64,000 nt of DNA from CAIKZZ01 sp035604595 (GTDB lineage: Bacteria > Pseudomonadota > Gammaproteobacteria > Steroidobacterales > Steroidobacteraceae): the NCBI GenBank assembly GCA_035604595.1, contig DATNIE010000033.1, positions 1 through 64,000 on the forward strand, written 5' to 3'. A program made the translations under genes and the position numbers. The notes under the pieces were generated by a model that was given only the letters and a program-made list of their open reading frames with translations, ran no database searches and had not been told where the DNA came from. Position 1 is the stretch's first letter. Each line of letters opens with the position of its first letter. Shown here in pieces: positions 16,690-24,801 of the stretch.

Positions 16690-18045
16690 ATGGATCGCAG
16701 GCACTTCCTGAAACACGCGAGCGCGCTGGGCGGCAGCGTCGCCCTGGCGCAGCTGGGCGTCCTGGCGGCGCGCGCACAGACGGTCGCGACCGACTACAAG
16801 GCGCTCGTGTGCCTGTTCCTGTATGGCGGCAACGACGCCAACAACACGATCGTGCCGATCGACAGCGCGGGCTACGCAAGCTACGCGGCGGTGCGCGGAC
16901 GCCTCGCTCTGGCGCAAGGCACACTGTTGCCGCTCGTAGAAGCGAGCGGCACGGCGGGCTTTGGACTGCATCCGGCGCTCGGCGGGACGGCGGGGTTGCA
17001 GGGCCTGTGGGAGTCAGCTCAGCTCGCGATCGTCCGCAACGTCGGAACCCTGGTCCAGCCGCTCACCAAGACACAGTACCTCTCTCCAAGCACCGCAAAG
17101 CCGGCGAGTCTGTTCTCGCACATCGACCAGCAGCACCAGTGGCAGGCATCGCTGTCGGTCAGTCCGTCGGACACCGGCTGGGGCGGGCGCCTCGCCGACC
17201 AGCTCGCCATCCTCAACAGCGGTGGCAGCATTCCTTCGATGGTCTCGACCGCCGGTAACAACCTGTTCGTCACGGGGCGCGCGACCCAGGCCTTGACGAT
17301 CCCGACGAGCGGCTCGTTTGCCCTTCAGGGATTCGACAACTCCGCGGGTGGGATCGCGCGGCTGGCGGCGCTCAAGTCTCTGCTCGGCGTCGATCGCGGC
17401 ACGGATCTTCTGGATGCGGCACAGGACGTGATGACGGGCGCGCTGGCGAGCAGCGCCGTGCTGAATCCTATCCTGACCAACACGACCTCGCCGGTGAGCA
17501 GTTACTTCACGGGCCTCACCTCGAGCTTCGCCAAACAGATGCTCGCGGTCGCTAAGGTTATCGAGGCACGGGCAAGCCTCGGCGTGCAGCGTCAGGTGTT
17601 TCTGGTTTCGCTCGGCTCCTTCGATACTCACACGGACGAGCTCAACACCCACGACACGCTGTTCGGCGACCTCGGCGCGGGACTCAAGGCGTTCCACGAC
17701 GCAATGACCGGTATCGGCGCCGCGCAGCAGGTCACCTCGTTCACGCTGTCGGATTTCTCGCGCACCTATTTACCCAATACCAATGGTGGATCCGACCACG
17801 GCTGGGGCAGCCATCACTTTGTTGCTGGCGGTGCCGTGAAGGGGCGCGCGTATTACGGCACGTGGCCGACACTGACGGTCGGAGGGCCCGACGACGAGGG
17901 CAGTGAAGGGCGGTGGATTCCAACAACGGCAGTCGACCAGTACGCAGCGACTCTGGCGAGCTGGTTCGGGGCCGACGCCTCCGCGCTCGCGAGCGTGCTG
18001 CCGAACCTCGCATCGTTCAGCCCAGCGACCCTCGGTTTTGTCTGA
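16690..18045 (+). CDS. DUF1501 protein with Tat-like signal
   Basis: A 451-residue exported protein. The N-terminus MDRRHFLKHASALGG is a twin-arginine signal (RRHFLK) with a hydrophobic stretch ending in AARAQ, a likely cleavage site. The mature part is a sulfatase/alkaline-phosphatase-like DUF1501 domain: VCLFLYGGNDANNTIVP, LPLVEA, SLGSFDTHTDEL, TLSDFSRT and the metal-ligand-like GGSDHGWGSHHFV, all typical of the family. It begins 1 bp after the DUF1800 stop, forming the common DUF1800-DUF1501 two-gene operon. The pair is thought to act outside the cytoplasm; the reaction is not known. Confidence 0.87.
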   Translation: MDRRHFLKHASALGGSVALAQLGVLAARAQTVATDYKALVCLFLYGGNDANNTIVPIDSAGYASYAAVRGRLALAQGTLLPLVEASGTAGFGLHPALGGTAGLQGLWESAQLAIVRNVGTLVQPLTKTQYLSPSTAKPASLFSHIDQQHQWQASLSVSPSDTGWGGRLADQLAILNSGGSIPSMVSTAGNNLFVTGRATQALTIPTSGSFALQGFDNSAGGIARLAALKSLLGVDRGTDLLDAAQDVMTGALASSAVLNPILTNTTSPVSSYFTGLTSSFAKQMLAVAKVIEARASLGVQRQVFLVSLGSFDTHTDELNTHDTLFGDLGAGLKAFHDAMTGIGAAQQVTSFTLSDFSRTYLPNTNGGSDHGWGSHHFVAGGAVKGRAYYGTWPTLTVGGPDDEGSEGRWIPTTAVDQYAATLASWFGADASALASVLPNLASFSPATLGFV

Positions 18046-18151
18046 TGCGCCGAACCCCGGGACGCATGGAGTGTCCAATTCAAGGAGATCGCGGCGGACT
18101 GGTAGCATGCCGCGAATCCTGAGCGGGTGCGGCGACCGGAAGGGTGATGCC

Positions 18152-18928
18152 ATGGGCGTAAAACGATCCAAAGCGGGCATTCTGACCGCGGCGGTTCTCG
18201 CGCTGGCCGGACTCGGCCTGGGCGGTGGCGCATGGGCCGAATCCCACGGCAGCAGCGGCGGCCACGGTGGTGGCGGGCACCCGAGTGGCGCCGCCCGGCA
18301 CGGATCGGCGTCGCATGCCCGCAGCTACGCCAGAGCAGGCGGCTACCGCGCCCCGGCAGGCGGCTTCCATGGCCAGAGCTCTGTGCACCGCCAGTACACG
18401 GCGCCGCCCGCGGCGCGGGCAGGTTACCGCGCTTCGCCCGGAGGGTCCGGCGGGTCCGGTGGTCGCGGGGCGTACGCCCCAGGGTATGGCCGCGAATCGT
18501 GGGGTCGCCCGGGAGGATGGCGCGGATACCACGGGCCCTATTTCGGGTTTGTCGCGGCCGTTCCGTGGTACGCGTACGCCTTCTGGTGGAACGGCATTCC
18601 GTACTACGTCGCCGACGACACGTACTACCTCTGGAACGACGCAGCCGACGTTTACCAGATCGTGCCACCGCCCGTGGACGGGAACGACGCAGACGCCGGC
18701 GGCGGAGGAGGGGGACCGGACCTCTCTGTCTACCCGAGCGACGGCCAGAGCCCGGAGCAGCAATCCAGCGACCGATATGAGTGCTATCGCTGGGCTGTGG
18801 ACCAGACCGGCTTCGATCCGACGCAGCCGGCGGGCGGCGTTCAGCCAGGTGCCGCGAGCGATGCGCAAGGCGCATACCGGCGTGCCGAGGCCGCGTGCCT
18901 GCAAGGGCGCGGCTACACGGTGAGGTAG
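18152..18928 (+). CDS. Glycine-rich secreted protein (DUF6515-like)
   Basis: A 258-residue protein. ATG 18152 is followed by a signal peptide (hydrophobic core to about residue 27, ending GGAWAES). The mature N-terminal half is a low-complexity Gly/Ser/His/Tyr/Arg-rich region; the middle has an aromatic hydrophobic patch (GPYFGFVAAVPWYAYAFWW) and GIPYYVADDTYYLWN; the C-terminus has the conserved module YECYRWAVDQTGFDP found in many proteobacterial exported proteins. Function unknown; probably a cell-surface or periplasmic structural protein. The next gene is convergent, 16 bp away. Confidence 0.75.
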   Translation: MGVKRSKAGILTAAVLALAGLGLGGGAWAESHGSSGGHGGGGHPSGAARHGSASHARSYARAGGYRAPAGGFHGQSSVHRQYTAPPAARAGYRASPGGSGGSGGRGAYAPGYGRESWGRPGGWRGYHGPYFGFVAAVPWYAYAFWWNGIPYYVADDTYYLWNDAADVYQIVPPPVDGNDADAGGGGGGPDLSVYPSDGQSPEQQSSDRYECYRWAVDQTGFDPTQPAGGVQPGAASDAQGAYRRAEAACLQGRGYTVR

Positions 18929-18944
18929 TCAGCCGAACAGCGAC

Positions 18945-19307
18945 TCAGCGCCCGCGCTTCGCGGGCCCAGGTTCGGCAAGGGCGTGGCTCCTTCGCACTA
19001 AAGCGGGCATCCGACGCCAGTCGATCGACTCGAGGCGGCAGCAAAGCGCGGTCCGGCGGGGATCGTAGGGGGATTCGAACCAGCCGTGCGAGGCGAGCAG
19101 GCCCGCGCGTTCCATCGGATCCACACGCAGCCACAGACACTCGCCTGCGTGATAGCGATCCAGCACTGCGAAGGTCCGGCCCGCAACCTTGAATGTCGGG
19201 TGAGCGAAGGTGACGCACTCGACGCTCCCCGGGAGTTCGCCGGCAATGCGGCGCAGGCGCTCGAGTGCAAGACCCTCCAGCGGACTTAGAGCTCGACTCG
19301 GCCGCAT
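18945..19307 (-). CDS. MmcQ/YjbR-family protein
   Basis: A 120-residue protein starting at ATG 19307 with GGAG seven bases upstream; the longer open frame has no such signal. The sequence AGELPGSVECVTFAHPTFKVAGRTFAVLD, then LWLRVDPMERAGLLA and HGWFESPYDP, matches the compact CyaY-like fold of the MmcQ/YjbR family, small proteins with a predicted nucleic-acid-binding role. The function in cells is not established. It lies just downstream of yaeQ on the same strand (103 bp). Confidence 0.78.
   Translation of the reverse strand: MRPSRALSPLEGLALERLRRIAGELPGSVECVTFAHPTFKVAGRTFAVLDRYHAGECLWLRVDPMERAGLLASHGWFESPYDPRRTALCCRLESIDWRRMPALVRRSHALAEPGPAKRGR
18950..18966. terminator. GC hairpin between convergent genes (possible terminator)
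   Basis: Perfect 7-bp stem GCCCGCG/CGCGGGC with a 3-base CTT loop, just after the stop at 18928 and inside the last codons of the convergent YjbR-like gene. There is no T-run on either side, so intrinsic termination is not assured. Confidence 0.35.
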
Positions 19308-19410
19308 CAAGTTCTCCGACGGGTGGGCCGTGAGCGCCGGGCGCCCTGGCGCGACCGGCCGCACGCGCATACGGCCTATCATAGTGCAACGACGTGCGGC
19401 GGCGCCTTCG

Positions 19411-19959
19411 TCACATCGCCCAGGATATCCGCTGCCTTTCGACGACCCCCGCAAGCGTCTCAGCGCCGAGCGACAGGTAAAGATGCCTGTCCGCGACGGC
19501 CAGGTCGAAGCTCATGCGGCGCTCAAGACGTGCCGCAAGTGCGCCCAGGAACGAGCGGTCGACCACGTAGATCTCGATGTCCTCGGCGCGGTGCACAGGC
19601 CCCGCAGCGAGTTTTGCCAGCAGCGTGGCGACATCGCGGTGTGCGTACACGACGACGCGGCGTGAGGTCTTGGCCGCCTTATGGAGTCGCTCGGTGTCCG
19701 GGGTGCCGATGTCGATCCAGCTGAGCAGCGTACCTGTCAGATCGCGCACCGACAGCGCCGGCACGTCCGGTTCTGAGAGCCCCTTCGAGAACTGGATGCC
19801 GCGCGTGTATTCGAGGCAGTAGACAATCACCCGCGTCAGCAGGTACTCCTCGCTCTCCGACGGGTGCCGCGCAACGCGGAATGACAACGATTCGTAGACG
19901 CCGCGATCGGCGTCATTCAGGGTGATGTCGAAGGCATAAATCGTTGCACTCAGGGCCAC
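19411..19959 (-). CDS. yaeQ: YaeQ-family protein
   Basis: A 182-residue protein matching YaeQ along its whole length: starts MALSATIYAFDITLNDADRG, has LAFRV-like SLSFRVARHPSESEEYLLTRV and ALSVRDLTGTLLSWIDIGTP, then KAAKTSRRVVVY. YaeQ has a PD-(D/E)XK nuclease-like fold and was linked to haemolysin/RfaH suppression, but its role is unresolved. Length equals the E. coli protein. Divergent from the patatin gene across a 306-bp region. Confidence 0.92.
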   Translation of the reverse strand: MALSATIYAFDITLNDADRGVYESLSFRVARHPSESEEYLLTRVIVYCLEYTRGIQFSKGLSEPDVPALSVRDLTGTLLSWIDIGTPDTERLHKAAKTSRRVVVYAHRDVATLLAKLAAGPVHRAEDIEIYVVDRSFLGALAARLERRMSFDLAVADRHLYLSLGAETLAGVVERQRISWAM

Positions 19960-20265
19960 GGCGCGTTTGCTTGACTCCGTTCACCGCTCGACGATACCGG
20001 AGTCGCCCCCGTCGGTCGCGAACCGCGACCGATGGCAATCGGGGTCCCCCACGGCCCATGCAGGCACGAATCGCACCGAACGTCCGGCTGAACACGTGCG
20101 CCGGCATCCGGGTCTGGCGGGCGACGCTCTACGTTGCGGGCGCGCACCGCGGGTGCCGCATCGAGGGCCGATTGCAGTTCATGCTGCGCTGCACGCTCGT
20201 TCGGGCAGCGGAGAGTGCGGAACGGTCGGCATTTCCGCACTGCGGTAGTCCCCTAACATATTTCA
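19960..20265. other. Divergent intergenic region, yaeQ to patatin gene
   Basis: A 306-bp gap holding the promoters of two divergent genes. The clearest element is a 9-bp inverted repeat at 20214-20241. The 12 bases before the patatin ATG are AT-rich with no Shine-Dalgarno sequence. Confidence 0.5.
20214..20241. promoter_or_regulatory. 9-bp inverted repeat upstream of patatin gene
   Basis: AGTGCGGAA (20214-20222) and its exact complement TTCCGCACT (20233-20241) are separated by 10 bases and end 24 bp before the ATG at 20266. It could be an operator for a dimeric regulator or a 5'-leader hairpin. No T-run follows. Confidence 0.45.
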
Positions 20266-21489
20266 ATGACGTCCTCGCGCACGTCGCCAACCGCTGACCC
20301 AGGCCGCGACCCGCCGGTTGGCCTCGTGTTGACCGGCGGCGGGGCCCGGTCGGCGTACCAGGTTGGGGTGCTGAGCGCGGTCGCGCGTCTCCTGCCCCGC
20401 GAAGCGCCGAGTCCGTTCCGCATCGTGACCGGCATGTCGGCGGGAGCCATCGTCGCTGCGGCCGTCGCGTGCCATTCGTCGCGTTTCCGGGAGGGAGTCG
20501 TCGCGCTCGAGCGCGTGTGGCGCAACTTCCACGTTGATCAGGTGTTCAAGGCCGATCGCCGCAGCATGGTGAAGGCACACATTCGATGGGTACTGGCGCT
20601 CGTGTCTGCTGGCCGTCTGGTGCACCCGCCGGAATCCATGTTCGACAGCACTCCGCTCAAGCACCTGCTCGAACGGCACTACGATTTCCGGCGTATGCGC
20701 GAGGCCATGGCGCGGGGCCATCTCGACGGGCTGGCGATTGCCGCCTCGAGCTACCGGACCGCGCGGTCGCTCGCATTCATTGAGAGCCGGGCCGGAAGCG
20801 CTCCGCGTGCCGAAGCCTGGGAGCGTGGGGTCCACACGCAGATGACCATCGATCACCTGCTGGCGAGCAGCGCCGTGCCGTTCCTGTTCCCCGCACTCCA
20901 GATGGGCGGCGAATACTTCGGCGACGGCGCGATGCGCCAGATTGCCCCGCTCAGCCCTGCCATTCGCCTCGGGGCCGAACGGCTGTTCGTCGTCGGCGTG
21001 CGCGGCGCGCCGCAGTCAGCCCCGACGCCGGCGATCGATCACGCGGCGGCACCGAGCGTCGGTCAGATCGTCGGCTTCATGCTCGACACGCTGTTCATCG
21101 ACTCGCTCCATTCGAGCCTCGCGCAGCTCGAGCGCCTGAACCGTCTGATTGAACAGTCCGCTGTCCCGGATCCGGAAGGCCTCCGGCGCATCGAGGCCCT
21201 GGTGATCGTGCCGCGCGCAAACCTGAACGAGATCGCCGCGCGACACGCGCGCGCCATGCCGCGGGCCCTGCGGGCGCTGTTCCGAACCATGGGCGCGGCG
21301 AACGTCAGTGGTTCGGAACTGCTGAGCTATCTGCTGTTCGAGGCCAGCTATACGCGCGAGCTCATTGCGCTAGGCCATGAGGACGCCATGGCCAGAGAGG
21401 ACGAGATTCGGGCGTTCATCGCCGCCAGGCCGAGCGAGCGGACCGCCGGCAGCCCTCCGTCCGTCAATCACCTGGCGTTAACCGGCTAG
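20266..21489 (+). CDS. Patatin-like phospholipase
   Basis: A 407-residue serine lipase-like protein. GLVLTGGGARSAYQVGVL (about 19-36) provides the oxyanion-hole glycines, GMSAG (56-60) holds the nucleophile Ser58, and FGDGAM holds the catalytic Asp220. The core resembles bacterial RssA/NTE-type patatins that hydrolyse phospholipid or lysophospholipid acyl esters. No signal peptide is visible, so it is probably cytoplasmic or membrane-associated. The C-terminal 150 residues, including an arginine/alanine-rich helix region, extend beyond the catalytic domain. There is no Shine-Dalgarno before the ATG, so the start is provisional. Confidence 0.88.
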   Translation: MTSSRTSPTADPGRDPPVGLVLTGGGARSAYQVGVLSAVARLLPREAPSPFRIVTGMSAGAIVAAAVACHSSRFREGVVALERVWRNFHVDQVFKADRRSMVKAHIRWVLALVSAGRLVHPPESMFDSTPLKHLLERHYDFRRMREAMARGHLDGLAIAASSYRTARSLAFIESRAGSAPRAEAWERGVHTQMTIDHLLASSAVPFLFPALQMGGEYFGDGAMRQIAPLSPAIRLGAERLFVVGVRGAPQSAPTPAIDHAAAPSVGQIVGFMLDTLFIDSLHSSLAQLERLNRLIEQSAVPDPEGLRRIEALVIVPRANLNEIAARHARAMPRALRALFRTMGAANVSGSELLSYLLFEASYTRELIALGHEDAMAREDEIRAFIAARPSERTAGSPPSVNHLALTG

Positions 21490-21562
21490 GCGTCTCCCGT
21501 TTCGCGGCCGATCAGCGCCGATCGGCGAGCGGCGCAGCGCGACCGCGGCGCGCGTCGCGTAG

Positions 21563-22543
21563 TCAGGGGTACAGGCCGCGAACCCGGCCAAACAACCGCG
21601 TGAGGCCGAACAGCGCATCGATCGTAGGTGTTGCAACGCCGACGCGCTGACCAATCTCGCGGACTGCGCCGACGAGACTGTCGAGTTCAAGCGGCTTGCC
21701 AGCCTCGACATCCTGCAGCATCGAGGTCTTGATCGCGCCGAGCTTGCGCGTGACCTGCTGGCGGTCCTCGGGGCTCTCCTTAACGTCGCAGCCGATGCGC
21801 GTTCCGATCGCGGCGGCCTCGCGCATGGCGTTCGTGCACAGCGCGCGCACGAGTTCGTCATCGAGGATCCGATCCGTCAGTGCTCCGGTCAGCGCCGACA
21901 GCGGATTCATCGTCATGTTGCCCCAGAGCTTGTACCACACCGCGTACCGGATCCGACGCGAGCAGGTGACCTCGAATCCGGCACGTTCCAGAAGGTCACT
22001 GAGCTGGCGCAGCCGTTCCGACTCAGTGCCATTGGGCTCGCCGATGATGAGCCCATGCCCGGATCCGTGAGAGACGACGCCGGGCTCGGCCAGCGCGCTG
22101 CTGACGTGGACGACGCAGCCGACCACCCGGTCACAGGGAATCGTGGCGGCAATGCGTCCGCCGGGATCCACGCTCTCGAGAGGCCCCTGCCCGAGCGCCG
22201 ACAGACCATCGCCGAACCACCATGGCACGCCGTTCATCGCCGGCAGCACGATCGTCCCAGCGCCGAGCAGCGGCGTGAGCGTCGGTGCAAGCTCCGGCAA
22301 TGCCGGGCCCTTGACCGCAATGATGACGAGGTCCTGTGGGCCGAGATCACGCGCGTCCTCCGCGGCCCCCGCGAGCGGCGCACGCAGCAGGGTGCCGCCT
22401 TGCTTCAGGCGCCAGCCCATCGCGCGAAGGGCGGCGAGAGTATCGCCGCGTGCGAGCGCCGATACCGAGGCATCGCCGGCCGCGGCGAGCCGAGTGCCGA
22501 GAAAGCCGCCGATCGCTCCGGCACCAACGATGCAGACTTTCAT
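21563..22543 (-). CDS. 2-dehydropantoate 2-reductase family (PanE/ApbA-like)
   Basis: A 326-residue NADP-dependent reductase. MKVCIVGAGAIGGFLG is the Rossmann glycine motif; VIIAVKGPAL and MNGVPWWF follow as in ketopantoate reductases; the C-terminal helical domain has VWYKLWGNMTMNPLSALTG, containing the catalytic Lys of the K-x-x-x-N motif. Length is about 30 residues over E. coli PanE. It could make pantoate for coenzyme A or reduce another 2-oxo acid; members of this expanded group often have other substrates, so no gene symbol is given. Confidence 0.83.
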   Translation of the reverse strand: MKVCIVGAGAIGGFLGTRLAAAGDASVSALARGDTLAALRAMGWRLKQGGTLLRAPLAGAAEDARDLGPQDLVIIAVKGPALPELAPTLTPLLGAGTIVLPAMNGVPWWFGDGLSALGQGPLESVDPGGRIAATIPCDRVVGCVVHVSSALAEPGVVSHGSGHGLIIGEPNGTESERLRQLSDLLERAGFEVTCSRRIRYAVWYKLWGNMTMNPLSALTGALTDRILDDELVRALCTNAMREAAAIGTRIGCDVKESPEDRQQVTRKLGAIKTSMLQDVEAGKPLELDSLVGAVREIGQRVGVATPTIDALFGLTRLFGRVRGLYP

Positions 22544-22968
22544 AGATGCTCCCTCCCAGCGCCTGCAGGCATCGAGCTGCGCGCAACCGCTCTGAAGTCC
22601 GAGGCCCCTGTCTGCAGCGGCGACCGGTATGCAGCTTGGAACAGCAAGCGTAACCTGAGGTCAGACCGGGATTCACCTCCAAGGGAGTCTGTTGCAGTCG
22701 ACGTACCGTGGCCACCAACGAGGCAGCTGCCGGCAACCGGGCCCGGTCATGTACTCGGGTGCTCACGGATGCGGGGCCGAAGATCCGGGCGTGCAGCCCG
22801 TGGCATTGATCTCGAGGTGCCCAGACACGCTCGTACAGCTGGTCGCTGAGCCGAGTCCGGAGCCGATGTTTCCGTCAGTGGATTAGCCGGCCGATTCGGC
22901 CGCCGTCATCATGCAGGCAGCCGAGCTCTCTGGTCGCCACGCGGGCTCGGTACGTGGGAGGGAGCATT
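22544..22968. other. 425-bp gene-poor stretch
   Basis: No convincing gene on either strand. It contains a 7-bp inverted repeat CGGCCGA/TCGGCCG at 22888-22902 with a single-base centre, and a GGAGGGAG ribosome-binding-like run just before the relic gene at 22969. Together with that relic it looks like decaying DNA. Confidence 0.45.
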
Positions 22969-23181
22969 GTGAAGAACGAACATGACCTGCGGTCGGCTGA
23001 TTCACGACCCAGTCTGTGGCGGCTCGTGCTACCTGCGTCCGCCTGGTTCGCTGGGGCGGGCCCCGCGATCGCGCCGCCCGCCCACGCCGACGATTCCGCG
23101 CCGAGCGGTGACACCACGGTCGCGGTCACCACGCTCGAGGAAATGATCGTGCACGCGCGCCACCGGTTCCCTCGCGGGTGA
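22969..23181 (+). pseudogene. TonB-dependent receptor, N-terminal relic
   Basis: A GTG start at 22969, preceded by GGAGGGAGC, opens a 70-codon frame: a signal-peptide-like segment (RLVLPASAWFAGAGPAIA) ending at a PPAHAD cleavage site, then VAVTTLEEMIVHARHR, which closely resembles the LEE-(I/V)-V-V-T-A-(R/Q)-(K/R)-R TonB-box/plug start of TonB-dependent receptors. The frame then stops after five more codons, and no plug or barrel homology is visible before glcD at 23308. I read it as the left-over beginning of a deleted receptor gene. It could instead be a very short expressed peptide, which seems less likely. Confidence 0.5.
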
Positions 23182-23307
23182 TGCAGCGATACCTGCGCCG
23201 ATCGCCCGCATTCGCGTCCGGCGTCGCAGCATCGCGAGCCCGGGGTCGACGGCGCATCGCGACAGAGGCACACTGGCCGTCCCAGCCCGGCTGCCGTCAA
23301 CTCCGTC

Positions 23308-24801
23308 ATGCACATCCCTCTCGAGGGCACCGGTCCCATCGACCTTGATTTGCGGCGTCGTGCCGCGACGGCGCTGCAGAGCGTGCTTCCACGCGGCGCC
23401 GTCCTGTTTGAAACCGAGGACACCCGGCCATACGAATGCGACGGGCTGGCCCTCTACCGGCAGTCGCCGATGGTCGTGGTGCTCCCCGAGACTGAGGAGC
23501 AGGTTGCCGAAACCTTGCGGATCTGCAGTTCGCTGGCGCTGCCGGTCGTGCCGCGTGGCGCCGGCACGGGCCTATCGGGTGGGGCCATGCCGCACAGTGC
23601 CGGCGTTCTGCTGTCGCTCGCCAAGCTCAACGCGATCCTCGAAATAGACCCGCGCGCCCGCACCGCGCGCGTGCAACCGGGCGCGCGCAACCTGGCGATT
23701 TCGGAGGCGGCGGCCACGCACGGACTCTTCTATGCGCCCGATCCCTCGAGCCAGATCGCCTGCACGATCGGCGGAAACGTGGCGGAGAATTCCGGCGGTG
23801 TCCACTGCCTGAAATACGGACTGACCGGCAACAACGTTCTCGCGGTACGCGGACTGACGATGGAGGGCGAGGCCGTCACGGTCGGGTCCGCCGCGCTCGA
23901 CAGCCCGGGGCTTGACCTGCTCAGTGTCGTGCTCGGCAGCGAAGGGATGCTGCTCGTCGTCACCGAGGTGCTGGTCAGGCTCATGCCGAAGCCGGCGTGT
24001 GCACGCTGCATCATGGCGAGCTTCGGCGACGTCGAGACCGCGGGCGAGGCGGTCGCGGCGGTGATCGCCGCGGGCATCATCCCGGCCGGACTCGAGATGA
24101 TGGACCAGGCCGCAACGCGGATGGTCGAGCCTTTCGTGCGGGCGGGCTACGACCTCGACGCCGCCGCGATCCTGCTCTGCGAAGCCGATGGCACGGCGGA
24201 AGAGGTTGCCGAAGACATCGCGCGCGTGAGCGAGATCCTGCGTGCGGCGGGCGCTACGCGGATCTCCGTGTCGTCCAGTGAGGCCGAGCGGCTGCGCTTC
24301 TGGGCCGGCCGCAAGAATGCGTTTCCCGCGGCCGGCCGCGTATCGCCCGATTACTACTGCATGGACGGGACGATTCCGCGCAGGCAGCTGGGCCCCGTGC
24401 TGCACGCCATTCGCCAGATGGAGCAGAAGTACGCGCTCGCCTGCCCCAATGTCTTTCATGCGGGTGACGGCAACCTGCATCCGCTGATTCTGTTCGACGC
24501 CAACGATCCGGGTTCGGTCGAGCGGGCCGAGGCGTTCGGCGCCGAGATCCTCGAGCTGTGCATCGCGGTCGGCGGCACCGTGACCGGCGAGCACGGCGTC
24601 GGAATCGAGAAGATCAACCAGCTGTGCCTGCAGTTCGACGCGCCGACGCGGGAAGCGTTCTTCGCCGTGCGCCGCGCGTTCGATCCGCAGGGCCTGCTGA
24701 ATCAGGGGAAAGTCATTCCGACGCTGCACCGCTGCGCCGAGTTCGGCCGCCTGCATGTCCACCAGGGCCGGATCCCGCATCCGACGCTGCCGCGCTTCTG
24801 A
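23308..24801 (+). CDS. glcD: Glycolate oxidase FAD subunit GlcD
   Basis: A 497-residue FAD-binding oxidoreductase of the vanillyl-alcohol-oxidase fold. PRGAGTGLSGGAMP (about 82-95) binds the FAD pyrophosphate; CTIGGNVAENSGGVHCLKYG and VLGSEGMLLVVTEV follow; the C-terminal cap holds NVFHAGDGNLHPLILFD and GGTVTGEHGVGIEK, the active-site His/Glu motifs of GlcD. With GlcE and GlcF it oxidises glycolate (also D-lactate) to glyoxylate at the inner membrane. Its stop overlaps the glcE start by one base (TGATG). The last 20 residues are a short extra tail. Confidence 0.93.
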   Translation: MHIPLEGTGPIDLDLRRRAATALQSVLPRGAVLFETEDTRPYECDGLALYRQSPMVVVLPETEEQVAETLRICSSLALPVVPRGAGTGLSGGAMPHSAGVLLSLAKLNAILEIDPRARTARVQPGARNLAISEAAATHGLFYAPDPSSQIACTIGGNVAENSGGVHCLKYGLTGNNVLAVRGLTMEGEAVTVGSAALDSPGLDLLSVVLGSEGMLLVVTEVLVRLMPKPACARCIMASFGDVETAGEAVAAVIAAGIIPAGLEMMDQAATRMVEPFVRAGYDLDAAAILLCEADGTAEEVAEDIARVSEILRAAGATRISVSSSEAERLRFWAGRKNAFPAAGRVSPDYYCMDGTIPRRQLGPVLHAIRQMEQKYALACPNVFHAGDGNLHPLILFDANDPGSVERAEAFGAEILELCIAVGGTVTGEHGVGIEKINQLCLQFDAPTREAFFAVRRAFDPQGLLNQGKVIPTLHRCAEFGRLHVHQGRIPHPTLPRF

